This document shows, one piece after another, positions 44,592-54,211 of a DNA stretch of 64,000 bases (position 1 is its first letter; every line of letters starts with the position of its first letter). Position numbers and translations under genes: made by a program. The stretch is from Mesostigma viride. Its lineage: Eukaryota; Streptophyta; Mesostigmatophyceae; Mesostigmatales; Mesostigmataceae. The notes beneath the pieces were generated by a model. The model saw only the letters and a list, made by a program, of their open reading frames with translations, ran no database searches and was not told the origin of the DNA. The stretch is taken from the NCBI GenBank assembly GCA_009746045.1, contig RPFO01000978.1, positions 1 through 64,000 of the forward strand. The letters run 5' to 3'.

Positions 44592-45415
44592 AAACAAGAA
44601 ATTGGGGTCTCGCTGCGGGTAGACGACGCCCTAGTTTCGGCTCGTATTATATCTTTAGAGTGGGGCTTCAGTAGGGTGTAAAAAGGTGGCCGCATATATT
44701 GTATATATTTTTCGAGATCTTTCTGTGGTCAAGTTTAAGGGTAGTTGATAATTTTTTGCGGCCTTCAATTAACAGTTATTTTTTACTGCAACATAATTTT
44801 ATGCTGTATATTTAAATAATGATAAGGATTTCGATATTTTTTTGCACAATCTATTCGACATTTGTTTCTGCATGTCGAGAATTTATTGCTCCACCCCCAC
44901 AAAAAAAATCGTTCCGGAACTGTTCGAAGCGAATAGCACTGACAGGATTCGAACCCGGGTCCACATTAATGTTCGGAGTGAGGTAGGCCAGCCATCATGT
45001 TCCGCACTGAAATCTGGCTCGGGTCCGATCCCTTCCATTGCTCTTCGCTTCGAACAGCTCCGGAACAAGTTAGGTTTGGGGTTGGAGCAATAAATACTTA
45101 TTTGCCGGGCGCAGTTGTCATTCCGCCTAGTACAATTGCGTCACTAGTACAATTTTTGTCTGGGTACGGTACGAACCAATAACGCAATATTTAGTATCTA
45201 ATCGCCGCTGCTCTTGCTGAATTTTATCCGGAAGCTGAAACAGGTGTCCGGTGAAGCGAATACTAGTGACTGGTGGTCGTGCCCTTCCATTACTCCTTAT
45301 CGACAAATTTTGGGTTCTACCTGCAGTTATAACCCTTGCGCGTCTGGCTGTCGGGGTCACCAATTTCCTGTCGATTGCAAGCAGCCAACCTTGCCGAAAT
45401 TTAACACTGTCACAA
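44592..45415. repeat. Non-coding DNA with a 220-bp inverted-repeat unit (44881-45099)
   Basis: Arms at 44881-44938 and 45039-45099 pair over most of their length (ATTTATTGCTCCA against TGGAGCAATAAAT at the edges; GTTCGAAGCGAA inside). The loop has a tRNA-like B box (GGTTCGAATCC on the minus strand). This could be a small MITE or a tRNA-derived SINE fragment within the transposon. A palindrome variant lies at 44606 and another at about 45309. Confidence 0.55.
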
Positions 45416-45853
45416 ATGGAGCAGAGCAATATTTTCGGTTCTCAGCATACCTATGTGATGGTCGACAAAAATGAGCACGCTGCAAACATCAGAATTGATG
45501 TAGAGTTGCTCGGACCTTCTGCACAGTGGGGTGCAGGTGTCATTGCGTTCGGCAATGGCATGATCGATCTGGTGCCACCCGATTCAGATTTGAACCCTGC
45601 TTACCAATGCGTGCCTGACAATCAGGCGAGAGTGGTGGTGGAGAGCACGGAAATTCCGGGCTCTCCCAATGTATCAATGATGCGCCTGAGGGCCGAGGCC
45701 CAGCAGGAGTTCCTGGCTGCTGCGGAGAACGGCGGGGCCAAGTGGAACACCAAAATGTATACAGGCGAGCCTCCCAACTACAGGGGAGACCAGTACCAGG
45801 GAGTGTACTCCTTCGGCGATTTTGACATCGACGGATGGGGCACCTTTTTCTAG
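45416..45853 (+). CDS. Small ORF of unknown function in the DNA transposon
   Basis: ATG 45416 gives 145 residues starting MEQSNIFGSQHTYVMVDKNE and ending GDFDIDGWGTFF. It is mildly acidic, without membrane segment or known motif. The same frame is open back to 45251, but that part contains a palindrome copy (45309), which elsewhere is confined to non-coding DNA, so 45416 is the likelier start. It lies between the transposase and the right TIR and may be a capsid-like or accessory product; no family recognised. Confidence 0.45.
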   Translation: MEQSNIFGSQHTYVMVDKNEHAANIRIDVELLGPSAQWGAGVIAFGNGMIDLVPPDSDLNPAYQCVPDNQARVVVESTEIPGSPNVSMMRLRAEAQQEFLAAAENGGAKWNTKMYTGEPPNYRGDQYQGVYSFGDFDIDGWGTFF

Positions 45854-46238
45854 GCGCAATGCCTAAGTTGTCAAATACTCCGACAATGTCAAAATTGCGA
45901 ATGATAAAATTACGGACATGTGCACATATATGTACTGATTCAATAAAAAATTTCGGCAATTTTGTTCCCGGCATTGATAATCAAAAGCTGCTAGCAAGCC
46001 AAGGACTTCAAAAGTGGCAATAGATCGATGTAGGTCGTCGATAAACTTGTCTAGTCGTCATATTTCGGTCGCAAAATTCGTGCGTGGCCTGCAGGCATCG
46101 GACAAAGTGCACGCAACAGCAGGAGTCGGTTGAGTTCGAAGCACGGCAGACACAAAATTTCGGCGCAAAGTCCGTCGGGCAAAAAATTCGCTCGGCTGCC
46201 AAATTTTCGGCAAGAATTTCGGCGCAATGTCCGGTTTT
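45854..46238. other. Right subterminal region of the DNA transposon
   Basis: No gene. Short motifs of the form AAATTTCGGCGCAA recur (about 46155, 46200, 46215), as often seen in subterminal transposase-binding regions. A related GCGC/AATTTGGCG motif occurs near the left end at about 27100. Confidence 0.5.
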
Positions 46239-46301
46239 CGGACGATTGAAATTAGCGTTTTTTTCTTGCAAAAATCTACCCCATTCCGCGTGGGACCACC
46301 C
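46239..46301 (-). repeat. Right terminal inverted repeat of the DNA transposon
   Basis: It is the reverse complement of 27011-27082, with a deletion of about 9 bp relative to the left copy. The outer base (46301) is followed by TSD AGGG at 46302-46305. Confidence 0.9.
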
Positions 46302-48126
46302 AGGGGCCCAGGAACATGGGACGAAGCTTAGTCTTCAGCTCCTTCTCCACCTTGTGTGAGAATCGTCCGATCTGTGGGCCCTCCACCAGGACCCAATCGC
46401 CCACCTCAATGGACGGCGCCCGGTTATCCCGCTTGCCGGCTGTCCTCTCCAGATACCGCTCGGTCGCGGCGCGATAGCCCTGGACTGCACTGTTATGAGC
46501 CTGGTGCATCCGCTGCAGCAAGCGATCAACCCCTTGGCGTGTGTCCAGCTTGACCTGATCCTCTCCCCGTCCGGGGCTCATAAGCAGGTCGGGAGGCGTG
46601 AGAGGGTGCCTGCCAGAGTTGAGGAAAAAGGGGGTAAATCCGTGGGCGGCCTGGGGAGCATTGTTCAGGGAGAATTCCACCAAGCCCAGAAGTTCCTCCC
46701 AATTGCTGCCCACCGCGTCGGTGTAGTGTCGCATGGTCTCTTGCACTGTACGGTTCAACCGCTCCACCAGATGTGACGACGAACTGTGGTAGGCCGTGCC
46801 CAGCGACACCTTGGTGCCCAGTCGTTCGAAAAACTCCTGCCAGAATTTGGCCGTGAAGAGCTTGTCGCGGTCGGAGATGAACTGTCGGCTGAGCCCGTGG
46901 AACCGGAACACGTGCGTCAGGTATATCTTGGCGCACTCCTCCGCAGTGAGGTCGGCAGGACACGGGGCCAAGTGACACATGCGCGTCAGGCGGTCCACGA
47001 ACACCAAGACCATGCTGTTGCCGCTCTTCGCCTTCTTGAACGGGCCGATGAAGTCCATCATGATAGAATCCCAAGGACCCATCGGATCAGGTAACGTCTT
47101 GGGGACGGCTTGCGAACCCGTGTTCCTGGACTTCATGATCTGGCACGAGGGGCACTGGCGCACATATGTCTCGATATACTCCTTCATCCCTGGCCAGTAG
47201 AAATGCTTGCGGGCCCGAGGATAAAGACGGTGGCTTCCCTGATGTCCGCCTAGAAGCGAATCGTGGAGCTCGTGAAGCAAGGCGGCCCTACAAAGCTCCG
47301 GGACATACAGCCGCCATTCCTCCGGCTGGATGCTCACGAACAGGCGTCCATCCTGGAACTTGCAAGGGTAGGCACCCATCTGCTGGGGATGCGCCCGGAT
47401 GGCTTCAAGCGCCGCTTCCTCCGTGACCGTGAAACGACTGATCATCGTCTCCAGGTCCGACGTGACTGTGAACGCGTCCGCGGCCGGTTCTGTCTCCGCG
47501 CTCGCCTGGTTGACGAATTCGGAGAAGACTGTGGGCGGGCCGATCGGCTGAAGCTGAAAAATTCCCTGGGGCGGCACCACATGACTAAGGGGCATGCGCA
47601 TATGCGATCCCTCCCCCTCTCCGGGGGCGTCCACGTCCTCGTGGGCACTCGTCTCCTCCAAGAGAGGTGACAAGTCATCGCTGGTGGTGTGTCCCAGATG
47701 AAACAGGTGGCGGGCCCGGGGAGACCGTGGCTCCGCGCCGTAGGCGGTCCCCGGGGCGGCCACTGGTACGCAAGTGGTATGAAGCACATCCATGTCCTCG
47801 TAGAACCAATAGTCCGCCCGTCGCGAAAGGGCGTCTGGCACCACGTTGTCCGCGCCCTTGACGTATTGGATCTTGAATGGCGCAAACTGTGACAAGTACT
47901 CCATCCACCGCGCTTGGCGGGGCGTCAGGTTGGGCTGCACCAGGAGGTGGGTGAGCGGCCGGTGGTCGGTGTGGATCACCAGGCGGTGGGGGTCGAGATC
48001 CCCCTGCTCACTAATGGCCACCGAAAACTGGGCCCCCAGAAGATGATGACGCCACGTGTGGCAGCTGTAGACTACTGCCAGAAGCTCCTGCTGATGCACT
48101 GGGTAATTCCGCTCCGCCGGAATCAT
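46302..48126 (-). CDS. int: Chromovirus RNase H end and integrase, truncated by the DNA transposon
   Basis: The frame starts in RNase H (HTDHRPLTHLL, VKGADNVVPDALSRR), then has the integrase HHCC zinc site (HDSLLGGHQGSHR; CPSCQ), the DDE core (MMDFIGPFKKAKSG; ISDRDKLFTAKFW; LVERLNRTVQ) and the SH3-like tail (VGDWVLVEGPQIG). Just before the 46301 junction it reads KLRPMFLGP, and the natural continuation YKVLTKF is found at 27006. The open frame ends at 46276 in transposon DNA. The usual HPQTDGQ before the catalytic Glu is YHSSSSHLVE, an oddity. Confidence 0.9.
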
Positions 48127-49598
48127 TGTGCGTGAGATATACTCGATGGGCTGAAGACCCTTGCCTTGGTCCTGCAGAGGACACCCCCGATGGCCACCTT
48201 GCTGGCGTCCGTAGCCACGACGAAAGGAAGGGCCGGGTCCGGCAGGATAAGGACTGGTGCTGTGGTGAGGTGGCGCTTAAGCGCCTCAAAAGCCTGTTGG
48301 CACTGCTCAGCCCAGAGGAACGGGGTACCCTTCTTGAGAAGAGCGTTGATCGGGCGGCGATGGTGGCAAACCGCGGGATGAACCGTCGGTAGTAAGATGC
48401 CAATCCCAGGAAGCTGCGCACCCCCTTCACGTCCGTAGGGACAGGCCATTGCTGGACGGACTCGATCTTCTCTGGGTCGGTCGCGATGCCGTCTGCTGAC
48501 AAGGTATGGCCCAGAAACGGCACGCAGCGGCCGGCGCGCACCTTGGCTTTCCGCGCCGAAAGGTGCTCATCCTCCATGATCTGCAGCACGGCGTCCACAT
48601 CCTCTAGGTGCTCCTCGAACGTCTTGGAGTACACCAGGATGTCGTCCAGATACGCCAGCGCGCACGTGCGCTTGTAGGTCCAGGGCGGGCGCGCCCCCTT
48701 CTGCGGGTCCGCCAGGTCCTGGGAGACCTGCGGCAAGTGGGCTGTGCCCATCACCGGGCGGAGGATATCATTCATCAGCATCTGGAAGGACGCCGGCGAA
48801 TTGCACAGCCCCATTGCAGCCACCCGAAACTGATAGTGACCGAAGGGCGTAGCGAACGCGGTCTTGTGGCAGTCTTCTGGAGCGATGCGCAGCTGCCAAA
48901 ACCCGTCCGCACAGTCGATGACGGTGAAACACGTGGCCCCCTGGACGCGGTTGAAGATGTCGTCGATCCGCGGTAGAGGATACCGGGACTTGACGGTGAT
49001 GGCGTTCAGCTTCCGGTAATCCGTCACCAGACGCCACTTGCCTCCTGGCTTGGGAACGAGCAGCACGCCCGCTGAGAAGGGGCTGTTGCTGGGTTCAATG
49101 AGCCCCGCGTCGAGCAGTGAAATGAGGATCTTCTTGAGCTCCACCAGCTCGACTGGGCCCATGCGGTACATGGGAGACACGGTAGGACCGGAACCCTCCT
49201 GGAGCTGGACACGGTGCAACACCGATCGATTGGGAGGGAACTGGGGGTGCGATCCGCAAAAGGGTAGTGCGCTTCTCCAGGACGGCATTGAACCGCGCCA
49301 GCTCATCCGGTGTGAATCCGGCGCCAATCTCGTTAAGCAGAGCCTGAGTGCTATCCAGGTCTATGCGATACATCGCGTACTCCTTGCCCTTCCGAAGCTG
49401 GCGCGCCAGCGTCTTGCTACTCATCAGGATCTGGGACGCTGGTCGAGGCCCGTCCGCCGAGCGCTCGTGTGTAATGTTATGGACCTCCGCGGCCTGTGCC
49501 CTATACTCGCTGTCAGGGCACCAGAATGAACCATCAGGAAACCAAACTACCCGCCGGCGCACACTGATGTCCACATCCTGCTTGTCCAGCCAGTCCAC
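48011..49598 (-). CDS. pol: Chromovirus reverse transcriptase
   Basis: RT motifs in order: VRFRV-like start in an overlapping frame (49598-49095), then KPGGKWRLVTDYRKLN, RIDDIFNRVQGA, FATPFGHYQFRVAAMGL, YLDD at 48641-48652 and KAKVRAGRCVPFLGHTLSADG. The box is a normal YLDD, unlike the Copia elements in this window. Frame changes at about 49300 and 48130 separate it from protease and RNase H, so this copy needs correction at several points to make one Pol. Confidence 0.88.
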
Positions 49599-50116
49599 TC
49601 CAATGATGATGTCGGCAGCGCCCAGGGCGCAATAGTCGCCACCAGGTCCACCGGCGTGCCCTGCAGCACACCCTTGATGTCTGCTAGGCCCGGCGATTGG
49701 TGTCGCCGACCGTCTGAGTAGGTGACATAGACTGCCGTGGTGTGAGGCCGGGGTACCAGGCCCAGCCGACGCACCAGGGCCTCGTTGATGAAGGACGTGG
49801 AGGCGCCGGTGTCGACCAGGAACTTCACGTCCATGATCGTTTTCTCCTTCAAATACGGATCAAGGACGGTGGGAGGGACCAATAACCCTCCGCTGAAAAG
49901 GAACAGATGCCGCGAATCTCCTTGAGATGCACGCGCCGCCGGTTGGGAGGACGCGTCTGCGGCCACGTTATTGACGTCTACCTCTACTCTAGTTGACTCC
50001 GCGTCTGGGCTACCATCTGATTTTTCTATCCTATCCCCTACCCCGGGACCCAAGCCCATGGGCAGGGCTACTACTCCCGAGGAGCGGTGGGACGGGAGGC
50101 CGCCTCGCCCGACCAC
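49547..50116 (-). CDS. pro: Chromovirus aspartic protease
   Basis: The frame contains FLVDTGASTSFINEALVRRL, a standard retropepsin active site, and downstream SDGRRHQSPGLADIKG. It lies between the Gag zinc knuckle and RT, the normal Ty3 order. It processes Gag-Pol in the particle. A frame change near 49600 precedes RT. Confidence 0.85.
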   Translation of the reverse strand: MVGRGGLPSHRSSGVVALPMGLGPGVGDRIEKSDGSPDAESTRVEVDVNNVAADASSQPAARASQGDSRHLFLFSGGLLVPPTVLDPYLKEKTIMDVKFLVDTGASTSFINEALVRRLGLVPRPHTTAVYVTYSDGRRHQSPGLADIKGVLQGTPVDLVATIAPWALPTSSLEWTGWTSRMWTSVCAGG

Positions 50117-51982
50117 CCGCCCTCTTCCCCCCCCTCCTCCTCTTCGTCAGCCCCCTCCTCGTCGTCATACTCGTAGCCAGCCACTGCCTGCGTTTGGCCG
50201 GAAGAGGAGGACTGTCGCCGCGCCTCCATCTCGTTGACCGCACGCAACACACCCTTGGTAGAGCTGGTCGCGGGTGGTCGCGGCTGCTGGTACTGCGTCG
50301 GGGCCTGTCTGGCGTGCTGCAGGCGAGCCGCACGCTCACCCGCGTTGCGGGGTCGATCCCGAGGACCGGAGGAGTCGGGGCGGCTGCCGAAGGCCGGGCC
50401 GGAGAAACGAACACTGGGTGTCCCCTCTCCTGTCCCACGACTGGCGTTCTTGCCCCGGAGCTTGGGGCAGTCGCGCTTGAGGTGCCCCACCTCGCTGCAC
50501 ATGAAGCAGCGCGCCTTGCTAGCGTCGATCGCGTTGACGCCAGGGTCAGTGTAGCCCTCGTCAGGGTCGTCGAGGTACTCGTCCTCCTCCTCGCCGGCGA
50601 AATCAGTGGAGTACATCTGGTTCACCCGTCGCGGGGAGCAGGTCTGAAGAAACGGCGCACCGAGGGTGCGCGCCCGCGAGACACCACGTCGGCCACCTGC
50701 AGAAGGTATCTCTGGATATTCAGGATGTCCCACTCCTTCCAGGGGACCTCAGCGTAGTGTTTGAATACCTCGTCCTGCAGCTCGGGGCTGAGTGCCTCGA
50801 TGAATCTGATCTTGTACTCGTACCAGGTCATGTCGGTTAGATAAGCGGCGCTGGACTCAAACTTGGACAGAAACTCGCGATATGGGTGGTCCCCTGGCGC
50901 AGCTTGCCGAAAGCGATCCGCTCGTGGAGCTCCGCGTCTGGGGGTATCAGCTTGCGGCGCACCCGGTCCATCAGCTCCTCCACGGTTTGCGGGTATGACT
51001 GGGATGCGATGCTCTCACAGTTCAGGATGCTCACCACCGAGGGGTCCATGCAGGTGTTGACCACGTGGGGATCAAATCACAGGTGGCCAGTTCCCAGCTG
51101 TTGTGATTGCACCAAACTGTATACTGCTGTTGCCACATGCGTCCCCATTCGTCGACCTCTCGCGGTTTCATATCCGCGTGCAGCTTGGGAACATTCTTGA
51201 AGGTAGGCATCGGTGGGGCCTTTATCGTGTTAAGCTTAGGCCCACCGACCTCTCTGTAGGAGATGGAGCCGAATGCTGGAGGCTGCGACCGCGGGAGAGA
51301 TCCGGATCTGTCCGGTGTGCCGTGTGTCCGGCGCACCTGTACCGACGAGGGGTGTTCGTACCCCGGGTCATCCAGTGCCACCCTGCTGAAATTCAGGTTA
51401 CCAACGGCCGCGGGCGAAGGGACCACGCTACTGTCAAGCGCCCGTAGACGCTGCGGTTGAGGTGCCGGGCGCTGGGCTGGCGGGTGAGTCTCCTCGTCGC
51501 GGGTGGTGACACTGCTCCGGGTCTCCCCTGGGCTGGTCCGTGGTCTATAAGAACCAACGGGCGGGCCCTGCGTGACAGATCCCTCGTCCGCCTCGTTAGT
51601 CCCTTCCAGGTCATCGAACTCGCCATCTGCCCCTGGGGCCTCCCCTTCCTCGTCCGAATACCATAGCGCTGTGGGTAACAGGGACGTGCTGCCGAAGGAC
51701 ACTCTGCGTCTGCCCCGGTGTGGGGGACCCGGTGGAGGTCTCTGGGGCCGCCCCCGACCTGCCCAAGGATGCGTTGGCCGCCCGGTGACTGGCTGCTGCT
51801 GGCGGTAGTGCAGGGTATCTCCATTATCGTCTCCCTGCTGCTCTGGATCCGGTGGTAGCCATTGTGGTCTCGTCTGGGGTTGTTGCTGCTGCATCCGGGG
51901 TTGCTGCTGTTGCCATTGCTGCTGTGGTGACCGTTGCTGCTGCTGATGCTGTTGCTGCTGTTGCTGCTGCTGCGGTTGCTGC

Positions 51983-52038
<56 letters not shown>

Positions 52039-52404
52039 TTGCTGTTGCTGCTGTTGCTGCTGCTGCTGTTGCTGCTGCTGTTGCTGCTGCTGTTGCTGCT
52101 GCTGCGAGTACTCTTGGAGCCTCTCTCGGTCGTTCCTGTCATCTCCCTGCCTGGGTAAGGCGTCTATATTGTCCCCATCCGCTGGGAACCTAGGGTTCTG
52201 ATCTCTGGATCGTGGGGAGCCTTCCGCAGGTCTCTCCATGACCTCACCTGTATTTGTCCCTGCTTGGACGTGCAGTGGTACCTCTATACCCTCTGTACCG
52301 TGCTCGTGGTTGTCTACCGGTTCTATCTCTGTATTCTCTAGATCTCGTTCTCTAGTCTCTTCCTCTATATCTCTGGCGTTCCTTGTTTGGGACCGTGTGG
52401 GCAT
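50107..52404 (-). pseudogene. gag: Chromovirus gag, four frames
   Basis: ATG 52404 begins MPTRSQTRNARDIEEETRE. A poly-Gln tract coded by CAG repeats (51930-52110) follows, then Arg/Pro/Gly-rich sequence and the capsid start (FKNVPKLHADMKPREVDEW). Capsid helices continue in other frames at 51064-50837 (YPQTVEELMDRVRRKLIP) and 50831-50622 (YKIRFIEALSPELQDEVF). The last frame has a CCHC knuckle, CFMCSEVGHLKRDC. At least three single-base shifts are required. Confidence 0.8.
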
Positions 52405-52538
52405 GGTGCTCGTACCGGTACCTTACACTGCAGGCAACACCTCCCCAGGAAGGAAGAGAGAGCAAGGGAGAGAGAGCAACCACGTGCTATAGAGCTATAA
52501 CTATAGAACCTAATACTACTCCCTAGTAATGGTCTCCT

Positions 52539-52877
52539 CTACTGCTTGCTAGGGCCAATGGTCAGCTGAGAGAAAGTCACTGTAACTGCTGTCCCCTCCC
52601 CCTGACTGCTGAGTGTGGGTGGCTTGGAGCATTCACGTGTGACGTGCATCCCCTCAGGCAATGGCATGTGTTCTCTAACAAACCTATCTGCATCTGTAAT
52701 GTTATCAAACCCTTTCCACTTAGCACTAGAGCCTTGGGACAATATCTTATCTTTAATATGCTCCTCACAAGTCTTCCAGCTGTAGAATATAGCAGGCCTA
52801 CCCTTATCCCCGTCGTGAGCTACTGCGTAGTAAGGAAATCCAGACTGTCCACCCTTGTTTATTTTACGTCGTGGCAT
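52539..52877 (-). CDS. Leader ORF with RNase H1-type hybrid-binding (viroplasmin) domain
   Basis: The 112-codon ORF lies between the 5' LTR and gag. It reads YYAVAHDGDKGRPAIF, YSWKTCEEHI, then SAKWKGFDNITDADRFVRE, matching the pattern of the RNase H1 N-terminal / caulimovirus viroplasmin domain (Y-V-x-x-G-x-x-x-G-I-Y-x-x-W-x-x-C, then G-A-K-Y-K-x-F). This domain binds RNA:DNA hybrids or dsRNA. A stand-alone copy upstream of gag is not part of the usual Ty3 layout. It may aid reverse transcription; that is inference. The start ATG is at 52877. Confidence 0.7.
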   Translation of the reverse strand: MPRRKINKGGQSGFPYYAVAHDGDKGRPAIFYSWKTCEEHIKDKILSQGSSAKWKGFDNITDADRFVREHMPLPEGMHVTRECSKPPTLSSQGEGTAVTVTFSQLTIGPSKQ

Positions 52878-53609
52878 GTTACATCATAGTCTGGCAGCGG
52901 CTTGCAAGCAAGAGAGAAAGGGGAAACCCAGGCTACCTCTAATGCAGTGACCTTAAACAAACGAGGAGAGAGCACGGAGTGTATCACAGCACACGCCCGA
53001 GCCTTCCGCAGGAACGGGCTATACGCACACACGGAGGTAAACACCGTCAACACAGTCGGCAACAGCCAGACGGTATCCACCCCCACGACCCCTTGCAGGT
53101 CAAACAACGAATGTCCGTCTCCGCGACGTCCATGGGCACCAACAACATTTACAACCTATAGAGGCACAACATATAACATAAACCCCCTGCGCGCGCGTTC
53201 CCGGATAGAGAGCAAGCTCGCCAGCTAGCCTTCAGCAGGCATAGCTTTGTAAAGAAAGAATTCTAACTAGGGGACGTACCATCTTCGATGACGTTAAACC
53301 CTCCTGAGCTGGCCGCCACCCGGTGTCGTTGAAGGCAAGCCCTGGCCGCCACTAGGTGTCGTTGAAAACAGGAGAGCTGAACGCTATCGTTGACAGCACC
53401 TCACCACAGGACTATTGCTAGCCCCGCCGAGTATCCCAGACTGGCCGCTTGCTGCCTAGGTCGTCGTTGAATCCCTTTACGGGCTGGCCGCCGGCCTGAC
53501 AGCAATCGTTGAATTCCGGAACCTCTACCTACGCCAAGCTTCGTCTTGGTATCCTAATTGGCTCACTAACCCTCTCCGCGAGAGTTAGCTAACCTTTCCA
53601 GCACATTTC
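52878..53609 (-). other. Chromovirus 5' leader, non-coding
   Basis: The sequence lies between the primer-binding site and the leader ORF. A motif of the form CGTTGAA with nearby CTGGCCGCC recurs four to five times (53325-53520). No convincing ORF is present. It probably holds packaging and translation signals. Confidence 0.5.
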
Positions 53610-53621
53610 CTCCGATAACCA
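53610..53621 (-). promoter_or_regulatory. Primer-binding site of the chromovirus
   Basis: TGGTTATCGGAG on the minus strand begins one base inside the 5' LTR and starts with TGG, complementary to a tRNA CCA end. The matching tRNA cannot be named from this window. Confidence 0.65.
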
Positions 53622-53622
53622 G

Positions 53623-54206
53623 TGTTACGTCCCTGCCCAGACTCACCTAGCCTGAGCTACGTAGCGAAAGACCCTCCTTGCCCGAATTAGGAATAATTCA
53701 AGATAGCCTAAAGTAGGTTGCGCTTCACGACGTGAGTCGTGAGATATCTGGCATCACGGCTTAATGCCAAGCTAATTAGTTCACACTTATATTGGCTAGC
53801 AATACCAATTACAAATGGATAATGCCCCGGGCTCAATGTGTAGGCGTATTCGCACTTATCATTCATTAAACCAAGAGGACGAGACTCTCGTCCTCGGACC
53901 AATTTAACCTAGGTTGGTGGCGGCGCAGATACACGCCAATTTCCCTAGAACAATCCGAGTCACTCATTCCACGTAGGATCCGGGCCGACATCGACCCTCA
54001 ACTATAGGATCCACGCCTAGAACTACTGACGGACTCAGAACTGGCGCGGCGCCACAGCGCCGGCCCCTAAAAGGACAACCTAGGACCAAAATAACTAGTC
54101 CAATTCACACAATAGCCAAGGTCCATAAAACCCAAGTCCAATAGACCAAACAGCCTTAGTAATTTATTCCATTGTTACGTCCGACCAAAAGGGCAGGGAC
54201 GTAACA
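53623..54206 (-). repeat. 5' LTR of the chromovirus
   Basis: It is the partner of 23262-23845 with one visible substitution. The outer edge abuts TSD CTGAG at 54207-54211, after which Copia B gag resumes. Confidence 0.95.
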
Positions 54207-54211
54207 CTGAG

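Larger units (their letters stand above)
27011..46301. mobile_element. 19.3-kb DNA transposon with introns, satellites and dispersed palindromes
   Basis: The ends carry inverted repeats starting GGGTGGTCCCACGCGGAAT, with TSD AGGG at 27007-27010 and 46302-46305. Deleting the element and one AGGG makes the chromovirus read GPYKVLTK across the site, the expected motif. Gene content is a plus-strand transposase (40868-44591), a divergent minus-strand multi-exon gene (35811-27311) and a small plus-strand ORF (45416-45853), separated by satellite arrays. A 4-bp TSD is known for Sola and some Academ transposons, but I cannot assign a superfamily. Two plausible full genes with intact splice sites suggest a recent, possibly autonomous copy. 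Confidence 0.9.
23262..54206 (-). mobile_element. Ty3/gypsy chromovirus inserted in Copia B gag
   Basis: LTRs of 584 bp at 23262-23845 and 53623-54206 differ at one site by eye (near 23316). TSD is CTGAG (23257-23261, 54207-54211). LTRs are TG...CA type, with an unusually long 16-bp inverted terminus (TGTTACGTCCCTGCCC). A purine tract (GGGGGGGGGAGGAG, minus strand) abuts the 3' LTR, and TGGTTATCGGAG, complementary to a tRNA 3' end, lies one base inside the 5' LTR (53610-53621). Order: leader ORF, gag, protease, RT, RNase H, integrase, chromodomain, extra 3' ORFs. Without the 19.3-kb nested DNA transposon it measures about 11.65 kb, large for the group. Confidence 0.95.

Noticed and set aside
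46276-46301. The stop at 46276 as the natural integrase end
   Set aside because: Those codons are the DNA transposon's inverted end; the true integrase tail resumes at 27006.
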